A stretch of 64,000 nucleotides of DNA from Haloarcula litorea (lineage in GTDB: Archaea > Halobacteriota > Halobacteria > Halobacteriales > Haloarculaceae): the NCBI RefSeq assembly GCF_029338195.1, contig NZ_CP119779.1, forward strand, positions 1,054,001 to 1,118,000, read 5' to 3'. The notes beneath the pieces were generated by a model. The model had not been told where the DNA came from and searched no databases. It saw only the letters and a program-made list of their open reading frames with translations. Made by a program: the position numbers and the translations under genes. This document shows, in pieces, positions 8,322 through 15,934 of the stretch (its first letter is position 1; each line of letters opens with the position of its first letter).

Positions 8322-8714
8322 ATGAGCGCCCTGCTGGCCGCCGTCGGGTTCGTGATCGTCGCCGGCTACGCGGTCGGCGGTGCCGTCGCGACCGCCTACT
8401 GGGTGTACCGGGACGCGGCCACGCGGGGGAGCCCGCGCGCCTCGCTGTGGGCGCTCGGGGTCGCGCTGCTGGTGGTCCCGGTCCTGCCGGCGTACCTGTT
8501 CGTCCGGCGGCGGCTGCCGCCGCGCCGGGACTGGCGACCGACCGACCGCTACGCGGGCGTCGTCGCCGCGACGCTGCTGACCGGGTTCGTCGTCGCCGCC
8601 CTCGTCGCGCCGCCGGACCCCGTCGCGCGGGCGCGCTGGTCGCTGGCGCTCTCGGCGGTGACGGCCCCGGTCGCGTACCTGCTGACCGAGCGACCGGACG
8701 AGGCGAGGCAGTAG
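8322..8714 (+). CDS. Small membrane protein, four hydrophobic segments
   Basis: The ATG at 8322 gives 130 aa with hydrophobic segments near residues 5-25, 45-62, 85-100 and 108-122, separated by arginine-rich loops (RRRLPPRRDWRPTDRY). No family was recognised. It is followed after 31 bp by another membrane protein and may form a small operon with it. The longer start at 8298 would overlap the upstream promoter area and is less likely. Confidence 0.75.
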   Translation: MSALLAAVGFVIVAGYAVGGAVATAYWVYRDAATRGSPRASLWALGVALLVVPVLPAYLFVRRRLPPRRDWRPTDRYAGVVAATLLTGFVVAALVAPPDPVARARWSLALSAVTAPVAYLLTERPDEARQ

Positions 8715-8745
8715 GGTTATCCGAGCCGGTGCCGGACCCAACCGT

Positions 8746-9189
8746 ATGAGCCGCCGGGCGCGTCGGTACAAACTCGCCGACACCGCACAGCAGATCGTCG
8801 GTGGGTTCCTGCTTGCCGGCCCCTTCGTCGTCACCGCCGAGGTGTGGGAACTCGCCGTCAACATGACGCTGTACCACGCCGCCGCCGTCACGGCCATCGT
8901 CTTCGCCATCGGCTACGGCGCGCTGTACAAGGCCGACGACGACCGGGACGTGGACCGCGAGGCGGAGGTCGGCGGCGTCCCGGTTCGGTTCGTCTCGCTG
9001 ATGCTGGTCGCGTTCGGCTCCGTCCTGACGCTGGCGCTCGTGTTCACCGCGCCCGAGACGTTCCTCGTCGACGGCGGGATGCTCCCGGACCCGACCCCGG
9101 TGCGGGTCGCGGTCACGACGCTGAAGGCCGTCGCCGTCGGCGCGATCTTCAGCGTCGTCGGCGCTGCCACGGCCGACAGCGTGTTCTGA
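8746..9189 (+). CDS. DUF2391-like integral membrane protein
   Basis: The 147-aa protein starts MSRRARRYKLADTAQQIVGGF and has four predicted membrane helices with an acidic cytoplasmic loop (YKADDDRDVDREAEV). The QQIVGGFLLAGPFVVT start and overall layout resemble the DUF2391 membrane family common in haloarchaea. Function unknown. It sits 31 bp after the previous membrane gene and 41 bp before the pseudokinase fusion, all on the same strand. Confidence 0.8.
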   Translation: MSRRARRYKLADTAQQIVGGFLLAGPFVVTAEVWELAVNMTLYHAAAVTAIVFAIGYGALYKADDDRDVDREAEVGGVPVRFVSLMLVAFGSVLTLALVFTAPETFLVDGGMLPDPTPVRVAVTTLKAVAVGAIFSVVGAATADSVF

Positions 9190-9230
9190 CCCCGGGGTTT
9201 CAAGGCCCGCTCCCGTGAGAGCTTCGGACG

Positions 9231-10856
9231 ATGCCCGGAGACGACGAGCGCGGCGGCCTGTTCGGCGTGCCGGTCGACGCGCTCGCCGACGGCGGCGGAC
9301 TGGTGGCCGACTGCAGGCGGGGCGTCTCGTTCCCCCGGACGATGGACCGCGGGACCGCCCTGCGTGGCGGTCTCCTCTTTCTCGCCGCCGTCCTCTATCT
9401 GCCCGCGCCCCTGCTCGTCGGCTACGTGCTGGCGGCGGCCCGGGCGGCCGCGGCGGACGCGCCGGCCCCCTCGTTCGCGAACTGGAAGCGACAGTACCTC
9501 CGCGGGCTCGGCGGGATCGCCCTCGTCGGGGGTGCCCTGTTCGTCCCGGCGTTCGTCGCCGTGCTGCTCACCACCGCGATCGGGGGGCAGGAGCCGAGCG
9601 ACCCCGTCGCCGCCCTGCTCGTCCTCGCCTGGGCGTACCTGACGCCGTGGACGCTGGCCGTCTACGCGTGTGACTCCTGGCGCGGCTTCCTCGACGGCGC
9701 GGCCTGGCAGTGGCTCGTGACCCCGGCGTACGTGGCGACGGTCGTCCTGACGGCGGCGGGGCTGGCCGTCGGCTACGTCCTCGTCCTCGTCACGGCGATC
9801 ACCGTCGTCGGCTGGCTGTTCGTCGGCTTCCTCGCGCTGGTCGCGATCGGCGCGTTCCTCGGCGGACGGTACCGGAGCTACCGGCGCGGTGCCGCCGGGG
9901 AGACCCCCGCGGCGGCGGACGCGGTCGCCGGCGGCCTCCGCTCGGCCGTCGGCCTGGTCGGGTCGGCGGTCGACGCCCGCTCGTCGGAGGCCGGCGGCGG
10001 GACGCCGAGTCCCGACAGCGCCGGCGGGGACGGCGCGGACGGCGACGACGGGGACGGCGTCCGCGACTACACCCGGTACCGGGAGCGGGCGCGCCGCGTC
10101 GAGACGACCGGCCCGCTCGCGCGCCTGGAGAGCGGCGACGACGGCCGGGTCCAGTTCCGCTCGCTGGAGCACGACGACGAGGCGGCGGTTGCGGCGTTCG
10201 AGCGGGCGGTCGAGCGCTGGGAGCGGATCGACGACGCCGACGCCGTCGCGACGGTCCTCGACACCGGCTCCGAGCCGACGCCGTGGGTCGCCCACGACCC
10301 GCTCGACGCCCCGCTCCGGGAACTGGGCGGCGACCTCTCGCCCGGTGCCGTCGTCGCCGTCGCCGCGGCCGTCGACGACGCGCTGACCACCGGACGGCGG
10401 TACAGCGTCGCCCACGGGGCGGTCACGCCCGACTGCGTGTTCGTCTCGCGGGCGGGCGGGAACGCCCCCGCCCGCGAGCGGATCGACGCCGCGGTCGGCG
10501 ACTGGGAACTCCGCCGCGACCTGGCCGACGTGGTCGAGTCGGCGACGCTGCCGGCACACTTCGCCGCCCCCGAGCAGTTCGGCGAGGGGCCGACCGACGA
10601 CGCCGTCGACGTCTACCAGCTCGGGGCGGTGGCCCACTACGCGCTGTTCGGGACGCCGCCGTTCGCCGACGCCGCGCCCGAGACGCTCCGGGACCCCGAC
10701 CGGGACGTGACCTGGACGGTCCCGTCGGGCCACCACGTCGACGACGCGACCGTGGCCGCCCTCCGGCGGGCGCTGTCGACCGACCCCGCCGACAGACACG
10801 AGTCGACGGGCGCGTTCGTGGCCGACCTGCGGCGGGCGCTCGGCCCCGGCGAGTGA
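9231..10856 (+). CDS. DUF4013 membrane domain fused to a protein-kinase-like (pseudokinase) domain
   Basis: The 541-aa protein has an N-terminal DUF4013-like membrane region (residues about 25-215, roughly five helices, with the PSFANWKRQYLRGL segment typical of that family), an acidic, glycine-rich linker (220-290), and a C-terminal kinase-like domain. In that domain the catalytic loop is HGAVTPDCVF (395-404) instead of HRDLKPxNil, so the catalytic Asp, Lys and Asn are all replaced. The DFG region is GDWEL (423-427), the APEQF motif (446-450) is intact, and DVYQLGAVAHY (460-470) matches the conserved helix F. I infer an inactive, ligand- or partner-sensing pseudokinase held at the membrane. 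Confidence 0.88.
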   Translation: MPGDDERGGLFGVPVDALADGGGLVADCRRGVSFPRTMDRGTALRGGLLFLAAVLYLPAPLLVGYVLAAARAAAADAPAPSFANWKRQYLRGLGGIALVGGALFVPAFVAVLLTTAIGGQEPSDPVAALLVLAWAYLTPWTLAVYACDSWRGFLDGAAWQWLVTPAYVATVVLTAAGLAVGYVLVLVTAITVVGWLFVGFLALVAIGAFLGGRYRSYRRGAAGETPAAADAVAGGLRSAVGLVGSAVDARSSEAGGGTPSPDSAGGDGADGDDGDGVRDYTRYRERARRVETTGPLARLESGDDGRVQFRSLEHDDEAAVAAFERAVERWERIDDADAVATVLDTGSEPTPWVAHDPLDAPLRELGGDLSPGAVVAVAAAVDDALTTGRRYSVAHGAVTPDCVFVSRAGGNAPARERIDAAVGDWELRRDLADVVESATLPAHFAAPEQFGEGPTDDAVDVYQLGAVAHYALFGTPPFADAAPETLRDPDRDVTWTVPSGHHVDDATVAALRRALSTDPADRHESTGAFVADLRRALGPGE

Positions 10857-10909
10857 CCGGCGGTCGACACCCGCAGGCTTAATGCCGGTCCCGCCGCTCT
10901 CTCGGGCAT

Positions 10910-11488
10910 ATGGAGTACACGCTGGCCATCGAGAGCACGCCGGACACCGTCGAGGGTGGGACCGGAATTCTCCTCTTGCACCCCAGTACCGGCGAGACGG
11001 ACCGACTCGACACGGAGTTCCTCGCGACGGACACGGACGCGATGCTGGTCATCTCGACGCGGACGACCGCCCGCGAGGTCAAGCAGAAGCTGGAGTACTA
11101 CGAGGTCGACGAGTCGAGGGCGACCATCCTCGACACGCTGTCGGTCGAGCGGGGGTACACGCGCCGCCAGTCCGACAACGTCCGCTACGCCTCCGCGCCG
11201 GACGACCTGGACGGCATCGTCGAGGAGACGGAGGCGTTCCTGGCCGAACACGACGGGAAGCTCCGCGTGAGCTTCGACTCCGTGACGGAACTCGTCTACT
11301 ACGCCGACGAGGAGCGGGCGATGGCAGCACTCGAAGACGTCCTCGAACTGCTCGCCGAGTACGACGCGGTCGGGATGTTCCACCTCGCGGACGAGGTCCA
11401 CGACGAGGAGACGGTCGCCGCCTTCCGGGAGCTGTTCGACGGCGTCGTCGAGCTCCGCGAGGACGGGACCGTCACCAGCGAGTTCTGA
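10910..11488 (+). CDS. RecA/KaiC-superfamily-like protein lacking a Walker A motif
   Basis: The 192-aa protein starts MEYTLAIESTPDTVEGGTG. Its strand-helix alternation (LLLHPST, MLVISTRTTAREVKQKLEYY, KLRVSFDSVTELVYY, VGMFHLADEVHDEE) resembles haloarchaeal RecA/KaiC-like proteins annotated as HTR-like, but the nucleotide-binding GxxxxGKT loop is not present. It may therefore be a non-catalytic regulator. An AT-rich TTAAT run at 10879 lies about 30 nt upstream of the ATG. The name rests on general pattern, not on a decisive motif. Confidence 0.75.
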   Translation: MEYTLAIESTPDTVEGGTGILLLHPSTGETDRLDTEFLATDTDAMLVISTRTTAREVKQKLEYYEVDESRATILDTLSVERGYTRRQSDNVRYASAPDDLDGIVEETEAFLAEHDGKLRVSFDSVTELVYYADEERAMAALEDVLELLAEYDAVGMFHLADEVHDEETVAAFRELFDGVVELREDGTVTSEF

Positions 11489-11530
11489 GCGGCCCGCTCG
11501 CGGCCGTGCCAACAATTACCAAACCACCAA

Positions 11531-11540
11531 CAATTAATAC
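11531..11540 (+). promoter_or_regulatory. TATA-like box for the small zinc protein at 11566
   Basis: CAATTAATAC is centred about 30 nt upstream of the ATG at 11566 in a locally AT-rich stretch. This is the expected distance for a leaderless haloarchaeal transcript. Confidence 0.5.
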
Positions 11541-11565
11541 GACATAGTTCCTCATTCCGAGGTGT

Positions 11566-11724
11566 ATGCCGGAGTGTCAGAACTGCGGAAATTTTGTAAC
11601 GGCTGACTACGCGCGCGTGTTCACTCCCAACGGAGTCGAGAAACCGCGGGTCTGCCCCCAGTGCGAGGACAAGATCCGCGACGGGGCCGACGTGCGGGAA
11701 GCGCGGTCGACGCGACGCGGATAA
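11566..11724 (+). CDS. 52-aa zinc-ribbon protein (DUF7563-like)
   Basis: The ORF encodes MPECQNCGNFVTADYARVF and a second half with CPQCEDKIRDG, giving two CxxC pairs that would hold one zinc. A paralogue with the same MPEC-x2-CG start and the FARVF segment lies at 15410. These proteins are abundant in haloarchaea and their roles are mostly unknown. A TATA-like box precedes the ATG at the leaderless distance. Confidence 0.85.
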   Translation: MPECQNCGNFVTADYARVFTPNGVEKPRVCPQCEDKIRDGADVREARSTRRG

Positions 11725-11802
11725 CCCAGCGGCGTCGAGCGGGTCGGGTTTCGGCCGGCAGCGGTCCGCTGTCGGGGCGCGGTCACAGTCTCTTCTCGGG
11801 AG

Positions 11803-13122
11803 TCAGCGGGCGTCAGCCAGGAGCCCGCGGGCCGTCGACAGGACGGCGTCGGCCCGCTCGGCCGCGCGGGCCTCTGCGGTCAGCCGGACGAGCGGCTGCG
11901 TGCCGCTCGCTCGCAGGAGGAACCACGCGTCCCCGAGGTCGACGCGGACGCCGTCAAGCGTCCGGACCGAACCCGCGTCGTACTCGTCGGTGACCGCCTC
12001 GCGGACCCGGTCCATCACCGCCCCCTTGTCCTCGACCGCGACGCTGTCCCGGCGGATGGGGTAGGTCGGGACTGCGGCCGCCCGGTCGGCCAGCGGCCGC
12101 TCGGCGTCGAGGCGCGCGACCGTACAGGCCGCCAGCGGGCCGTCGGGACACAGCGTCCGGTCGGGCCAGATCCACGCGCCGCTTGGCTCCCCGCCGAACG
12201 CGACCCCGGGCTCGCTGGCGGCCTCGGCGACGTAGACGTCCCCGACCGGCGTGTACTCGACGTCCACGTCGGCCTCGGCGAGGTAGTCCGCGACGGCGAG
12301 GCTGGTGTCGACGGGGACCGCCACCCGCTCGCCCGCCTCGGCCGCCGCACGGGCGAAGATCGCCAACAGCACGTCCCCCGAGAGATAGGTGCCGTCGCCG
12401 GCCACCGCCCGCATCCGGTCGGCGTCGCCGTCGTGGGCGATCCCCAGGTCGGCGTCGCTCTCGGCGACCAGCGTCGTGAGCGACTCGCAGTGCTCGGGGG
12501 TCGGCTCGCTGGGCCGGCCGGGGAACGCGCCGTCCGGCTGGGCGTTCAGCGTCTCGACCCGACAGCCAACCGACTGGAGGGCGTCGACGGTGACGCCGCC
12601 GGCCCCGTTGCCGACGTCGACGACGACACGGCGGTCCAGCGCCGCCCCGTCGACCGCGTCCCGGAGCGCGGCGACGTGGCGGTCCCGGGCGTCCCACCGC
12701 TCGCGGTCGCCGGTCCCGTCCCAGTCGGCGGGGTCGAACGCGCCGGTCCGGAGACGCTCCTCGATCTCCTCGCGGGCCGCGGCGTCGAACGCCTGCCCGG
12801 AGGGCTGCCAGAGCTTCAGGCCGTTGTCCTCGGGGGGGTTGTGGCTGGCCGTGACCGAGACGCCGGCGTCGGCGTCGCGCCAGCCGACCGCCCGGCCGAC
12901 CGTCGGCGTCGCCGCCACGCCGAGGTCGATCACGTCGGTGCCGCTCTCGCGAAGCCCCGCGACCAGCGCCGACCGGAGGAACTCCCCGCTCTCGCGGGGG
13001 TCCCGGCCCACGACGACGCGGTCGCGGTCGACGCCGAGTGCGCGGCCGACCGACAGCGCCAGCTCCGCTGTCACCGTCTCGCCGACCGGGCCGCGGATAC
13101 CGCTCGTCCCGAACAGGTCCAT
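11803..13122 (-). CDS. glmM: Phosphoglucosamine mutase-type phosphohexomutase
   Basis: The 439-aa protein has all four alpha-D-phosphohexomutase signatures: the start MDLFGTSGIRG, the active-site phosphoserine loop TASHNPPEDNG with Ser93, the metal-binding loop AHDGDADRM, a sugar-recognition GEPSGAW, and a phosphate-binding RASGTQPLVR near the C terminus. GlmM enzymes interconvert glucosamine-6-phosphate and glucosamine-1-phosphate for UDP-GlcNAc and glycan synthesis. Specificity within the superfamily cannot be proven by motif alone. It is followed in the same strand order by nothing coupled; upstream lies a small zinc protein in the same direction. Confidence 0.88.
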   Translation of the reverse strand: MDLFGTSGIRGPVGETVTAELALSVGRALGVDRDRVVVGRDPRESGEFLRSALVAGLRESGTDVIDLGVAATPTVGRAVGWRDADAGVSVTASHNPPEDNGLKLWQPSGQAFDAAAREEIEERLRTGAFDPADWDGTGDRERWDARDRHVAALRDAVDGAALDRRVVVDVGNGAGGVTVDALQSVGCRVETLNAQPDGAFPGRPSEPTPEHCESLTTLVAESDADLGIAHDGDADRMRAVAGDGTYLSGDVLLAIFARAAAEAGERVAVPVDTSLAVADYLAEADVDVEYTPVGDVYVAEAASEPGVAFGGEPSGAWIWPDRTLCPDGPLAACTVARLDAERPLADRAAAVPTYPIRRDSVAVEDKGAVMDRVREAVTDEYDAGSVRTLDGVRVDLGDAWFLLRASGTQPLVRLTAEARAAERADAVLSTARGLLADAR

Positions 13123-13152
13123 ACCGGGAGGGCGGCGGGCGGGCGAAAAAGG

Positions 13153-13329
13153 CTACCGCTCGGCCGCGGACCACTCGCAGGCCGTCCCCTCGGCCAGCGA
13201 CTCGGCGTCGACGTGGGCCGACAGACAGCCGTAGTTGCAGAACCGGCCCGTCGGCTCGCCGCCGGGCCCGCGCGAGACGTACACCGGGTCGTGGTCCTCG
13301 ACCCGGCACCCGCAGTAGGTGCAGTCCAT
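13153..13329 (-). CDS. 58-aa cysteine-rich zinc-binding protein
   Basis: The ORF starts MDCTYCGCRVEDHDPVY and has later cysteines in RFCNYGCLSAHV, giving CxxC ... CxxxC, a plausible zinc ribbon or treble-clef-like knuckle. The start at 13329 is chosen because it leaves a short gap to the divergent rpiA; a longer frame upstream runs antisense through rpiA. It lies 30 bp upstream of the phosphoglucosamine mutase on the same strand. Function unknown. Confidence 0.8.
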   Translation of the reverse strand: MDCTYCGCRVEDHDPVYVSRGPGGEPTGRFCNYGCLSAHVDAESLAEGTACEWSAAER

Positions 13330-13387
13330 ATCGGGTGACAGACGCCGGAGCGACAAACGTTTTGGCCGGTCCGCGACAGGACCGGGT

Positions 13388-14068
13388 ATGAAACAGGGCG
13401 GCTCCGACGCGGCGAAGCGCGCGGCCGGCGAGGCGGCGGCCGAGGCAGTCGAGGACGGACAGGTCGTCGGGCTCGGAACGGGGAGCACGGCGGCCCACGC
13501 CATCCGGGCCGTCGCCCGGCGGGTCGACGCCGGGCTGGACGTGACCGGCGTCGCCACCTCCTTCCAGTCCCGCGAGCTGGCCCGCGAGGCCGGCGTCCCG
13601 CTGGCGGACCTCGACGAGGTGTCGGTCGACGTCGCCATCGACGGGGCCGACGAGGTGGCCGGCGGCGACCTGGTGAAGGGCGGCGGTGCGGCCCACGCCC
13701 GCGAGAAGGTCGTCGACGCGAGCGCCGACCGCTTCCTCGTGGTCGCCGACCCCACGAAGGAGGCCGACCGGCTCTCGCACCCGGTGCCCGTGGAGGTGCT
13801 GCCGGCCGCCCGCTCGACGGTCGCCGACGCGGTCGGGGAACTGGGCGGGGACCCCAACCTCCGGCGGGCCGAGCGCAAGGACGGCCCCGTCGTCACCGAC
13901 AACGGCAACCTCGTGCTGGACTGTGACTTCGGGGCGATCGCGGACCCGGCGGGCCTGGCGGCCGACCTATCGGCGCTCCCCGGCGTCCTCGAACACGGGC
14001 TGTTCGTCGGGCTGGCCGACGCCGTCTACGTCGGCAGCGAGGACGGCGTGACGGTCCGAGCGCCGTAG
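13388..14068 (+). CDS. rpiA: Ribose-5-phosphate isomerase A
   Basis: The 226-aa protein shows the RpiA hallmarks in order: VVGLGTGSTAAHAI (phosphate and substrate binding), IDGADEV with the catalytic acid, and VKGGGAAHAREKVVD with the conserved lysine. It interconverts ribose-5-phosphate and ribulose-5-phosphate, feeding nucleotide and PRPP synthesis (prs is at 60337). The ATG at 13388 is preceded by an AAACGTTTTG run about 30 nt upstream. Confidence 0.96.
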   Translation: MKQGGSDAAKRAAGEAAAEAVEDGQVVGLGTGSTAAHAIRAVARRVDAGLDVTGVATSFQSRELAREAGVPLADLDEVSVDVAIDGADEVAGGDLVKGGGAAHAREKVVDASADRFLVVADPTKEADRLSHPVPVEVLPAARSTVADAVGELGGDPNLRRAERKDGPVVTDNGNLVLDCDFGAIADPAGLAADLSALPGVLEHGLFVGLADAVYVGSEDGVTVRAP

Positions 14069-14117
14069 CTGCCGCTGGTCGGGTCGCACCCGAAAGAAAG
14101 ACTGCTGGAAGACGACC

Positions 14118-14285
14118 TTACAGGTCGCGCGGCTGGACCGTCTTGCGGTCGTTCTCGCTGGCTCGGCGGGAGGCCTCGGCCAGCAGCTCCTCGACTTCCT
14201 CGTCGAGAGCATCGTAGAAGTCCGAGGCCACGTTCATGTCATCGAGCTCTTCCTTCACGGCGGCTTTGACGATTAGGTCTGCCAT
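14118..14285 (-). CDS. DUF1931 histone-fold protein
   Basis: The 55-aa protein (MADLIVKAAVKEELDDMNVA, then SDFYDALDEEVEELL and a C-terminal KTVQPRDL) matches the short archaeal DUF1931 family, which adopts a histone-like fold. The RKTVQPRD end is the conserved loop-helix region of histone folds. The protein is acidic with few surface basic residues, so DNA binding cannot be assumed. A TTAAATA box lies 26-33 nt upstream. Confidence 0.85.
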   Translation of the reverse strand: MADLIVKAAVKEELDDMNVASDFYDALDEEVEELLAEASRRASENDRKTVQPRDL

Positions 14286-14310
14286 ACACCGCACTGTCCG
14301 TCGGGGTTGC

Positions 14311-14318
14311 TTAAATAC
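14311..14318 (-). promoter_or_regulatory. TATA-like box for the DUF1931 gene
   Basis: TTAAATAC on the plus strand is centred about 30 nt upstream of the ATG at 14285 on the minus strand. It supports a leaderless or near-leaderless start there. Confidence 0.55.
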
Positions 14319-14381
14319 TTTCCCCAACCGGACGGCTCTCAGCGCTACTCGCGGGGGTTTGAGAGGTTTTTGGCCGAGACA

Positions 14382-14393
14382 GACTATATAAAT
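14382..14393 (+). promoter_or_regulatory. Strong TATA-like box upstream of larB
   Basis: The run ACTATATAAATA is the most TATA-like sequence in this gap. On the plus strand it would start transcription near 14412, more than 100 nt before larB, giving either a long leader or a transcript for the 25-aa ORF at 14417. On the minus strand it could fire toward the DUF1931 gene with an approximately 80-nt leader. Confidence 0.5.
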
Positions 14394-14416
14394 AGCCCCG
14401 TCGGACGTGGACAACC

Positions 14417-14494
14417 GTGACAGATCGCCGGGTGGGTCGACGCGAGCCCCGGACGGCCGTGCTCGCGCGCGACGGCCGAGAAACCGACGCATAG
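14417..14494 (+). CDS. Possible 25-aa peptide upstream of larB
   Basis: A GTG at 14417 sits about 30 nt downstream of the strong TATA-like box and opens a 25-codon frame (start read as Met: MTDRRVGRREPRTAVL) that stops 28 nt before larB. The position fits a leaderless start. The arginine-rich content could be chance in GC-rich DNA, so this may instead be part of a long larB leader. I could not compare it with other genomes. Confidence 0.25.
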   Translation: MTDRRVGRREPRTAVLARDGRETDA

Positions 14495-14521
14495 GAGTGG
14501 CGGGCGCTCGGACGGGTGTGT

Positions 14522-15298
14522 ATGCGCGAGATACTCGACGCGGTGGCGGCGGGCGACCTCTCGCCCGCCGAGGCGGAGACGGAGCTCGCCGGCTACGCCA
14601 CCACCGGCGCGGGGCGGTTCGACGCCGCCCGCGAGCGGCGGTCCGGAGTACCGGAGGCGGTGCTGGCCGACGGCAAGACCCCCGCGGAGGTGGCGGACCT
14701 GGCGGCGACGGCGATCGAGACGACCGATCGGGCGATCGTCACACGGATCGACGGCGACCAGGCGACGGCGGTCCGGCGGGAGCTGGCCGGCGTCGCGCCG
14801 GCGGCGACGGTCCGGTGGGACGAGCGGTCGCACTGGCTGGTCGCGGCGACCCCCGACTTCGAGCGGCCGACCCTCGACGCCAGCGTCGCCGTCGTCACCG
14901 CGGGGACCTCCGACGCCGTCCCCGCGGGCGAGGCGGCGATGATCGCCCGCGAGATGGGGGCGACGGTCCGCCGGGTCGACGACGTCGGCGTCGCCAGCAT
15001 CGCCCGGACCCTCGACGCCGTCGACGCCCTGCGCGACAACGACGTGCTGGTCGTCGCCGCGGGCCGCGAGGGGGCGCTGCCAACCGTCGTCGCCGGCCTC
15101 GTGGACACCCCCGTCGTCGGCCTCCCGGTCTCGACGGGGTACGGCCACGGCGGCGCGGGCGAGGCGGCGCTCTCGGGGATGCTCCAGTCGTGTACGGCGC
15201 TGTCGGTGGTCAACGTCGACGCGGGGTTCACCGCTGGCGTCCAGGCCGGCCTGATCGCCCGACAGGTCGACGCCGCACGGGGTACGGATGGCGAGTGA
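14522..15298 (+). CDS. larB: LarB, pyridinium-3,5-biscarboxylic acid mononucleotide synthase
   Basis: The 258-aa protein resembles LarB: an N-terminal helical part (EILDAVAAGDLSPAEAE) and a C-terminal PurE-like domain with VAVVTAGTSD, GREGALPTVVAGL and TPVVGLPVSTGYG. LarB carboxylates and hydrolyses nicotinic acid adenine dinucleotide to start the nickel-pincer nucleotide used by lactate racemase-type enzymes. The ATG at 14522 was chosen over a GTG at 14516. larE is 37 kb away (52765); larC was not found in the window. Confidence 0.93.
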   Translation: MREILDAVAAGDLSPAEAETELAGYATTGAGRFDAARERRSGVPEAVLADGKTPAEVADLAATAIETTDRAIVTRIDGDQATAVRRELAGVAPAATVRWDERSHWLVAATPDFERPTLDASVAVVTAGTSDAVPAGEAAMIAREMGATVRRVDDVGVASIARTLDAVDALRDNDVLVVAAGREGALPTVVAGLVDTPVVGLPVSTGYGHGGAGEAALSGMLQSCTALSVVNVDAGFTAGVQAGLIARQVDAARGTDGE

Positions 15299-15329
15299 GC
15301 GGCCGAGTTGGGACGAAGTTCGGAGAGAA

Positions 15330-15347
15330 TACCCACATATTTGGGTA
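15330..15347. promoter_or_regulatory. Palindrome with AT-rich core between larB and a zinc protein
   Basis: TACCCA-CATATT-TGGGTA forms a perfect 6-bp inverted repeat around an AT-rich core. It lies 63 nt upstream of the ATG at 15410 and 32 nt after the larB stop. The symmetry suggests an operator for a dimeric regulator, overlapping or next to a promoter. Confidence 0.4.
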
Positions 15348-15409
15348 AACCGTTATCCCCGTGTGTCCCGTCGTCACACACGTCGGCGGTGGTGTCGCCG
15401 ACGACCACG

Positions 15410-15559
15410 ATGCCTGAATGTGACCACTGCGGCGCGCACGTCTCAGACCAGTTCGCTCGGGTCTTCGCCGACGAGTACGGCGACATCCGGGCGTGTCCGA
15501 ACTGCTCGGCGAACGCTGGCATCGCCGAGGTGTCGAGAGAGCGCGCCCACCACGGGTGA
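15410..15559 (+). CDS. 49-aa zinc-ribbon protein (DUF7563-like)
   Basis: The protein starts MPECDHCGAHVSDQFARVF and has a second pair CPNCSANAG, giving one predicted zinc site. It is a clear paralogue of the protein at 11566. The function is unknown. It lies in the gap between larB and the GIY-YIG gene, all on the plus strand. Confidence 0.85.
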   Translation: MPECDHCGAHVSDQFARVFADEYGDIRACPNCSANAGIAEVSRERAHHG

Positions 15560-15586
15560 GGCCCGCTGGGCCACCTGCATCGTGTG

Positions 15587-15871
15587 ATGACCACCGCGCG
15601 GAGCCTTCACTACGCGTACGTCCTCCGGTGTAGCGACGACACGCTCTACACCGGATACACGACCGACGTCGAGCGGCGCGTCCGCGAGCACGACGCCGGC
15701 GAGGGCGCGAAGTACACCCGCGGCCGCCGGCCGGTCGAGCTGGTCCACGTCGAGTCCTTCGAGAGCAGGTCCGCCGCGATGTCCCGCGAGTACGAGATCA
15801 AGCAGCTCTCGCGAGCGGAGAAAGAGCGCCTCGTCGCCGAGAGCGACGCGGAGACGGCGTTCGACCCGTAG
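15587..15871 (+). CDS. GIY-YIG domain protein (UPF0213/YhbQ-like)
   Basis: The 94-aa protein carries the single GIY-YIG nuclease module: [20 protein letters not shown] (the GIY...YIG strands), [20 protein letters not shown] with the conserved arginine and histidine, and a C-terminal [15 protein letters not shown]. Small stand-alone members act on DNA, probably in repair, but their exact target is unclear. The ATG at 15587 was preferred to the adjoining GTG at 15584. Confidence 0.9.
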   Translation: MTTARSLHYAYVLRCSDDTLYTGYTTDVERRVREHDAGEGAKYTRGRRPVELVHVESFESRSAAMSREYEIKQLSRAEKERLVAESDAETAFDP

Positions 15872-15934
15872 CGCGGGCCACCGCGCCGCGGGTCGACGGG
15901 TGACTTTTTGCCGCCCGCACGCGAGCACGTCCGT

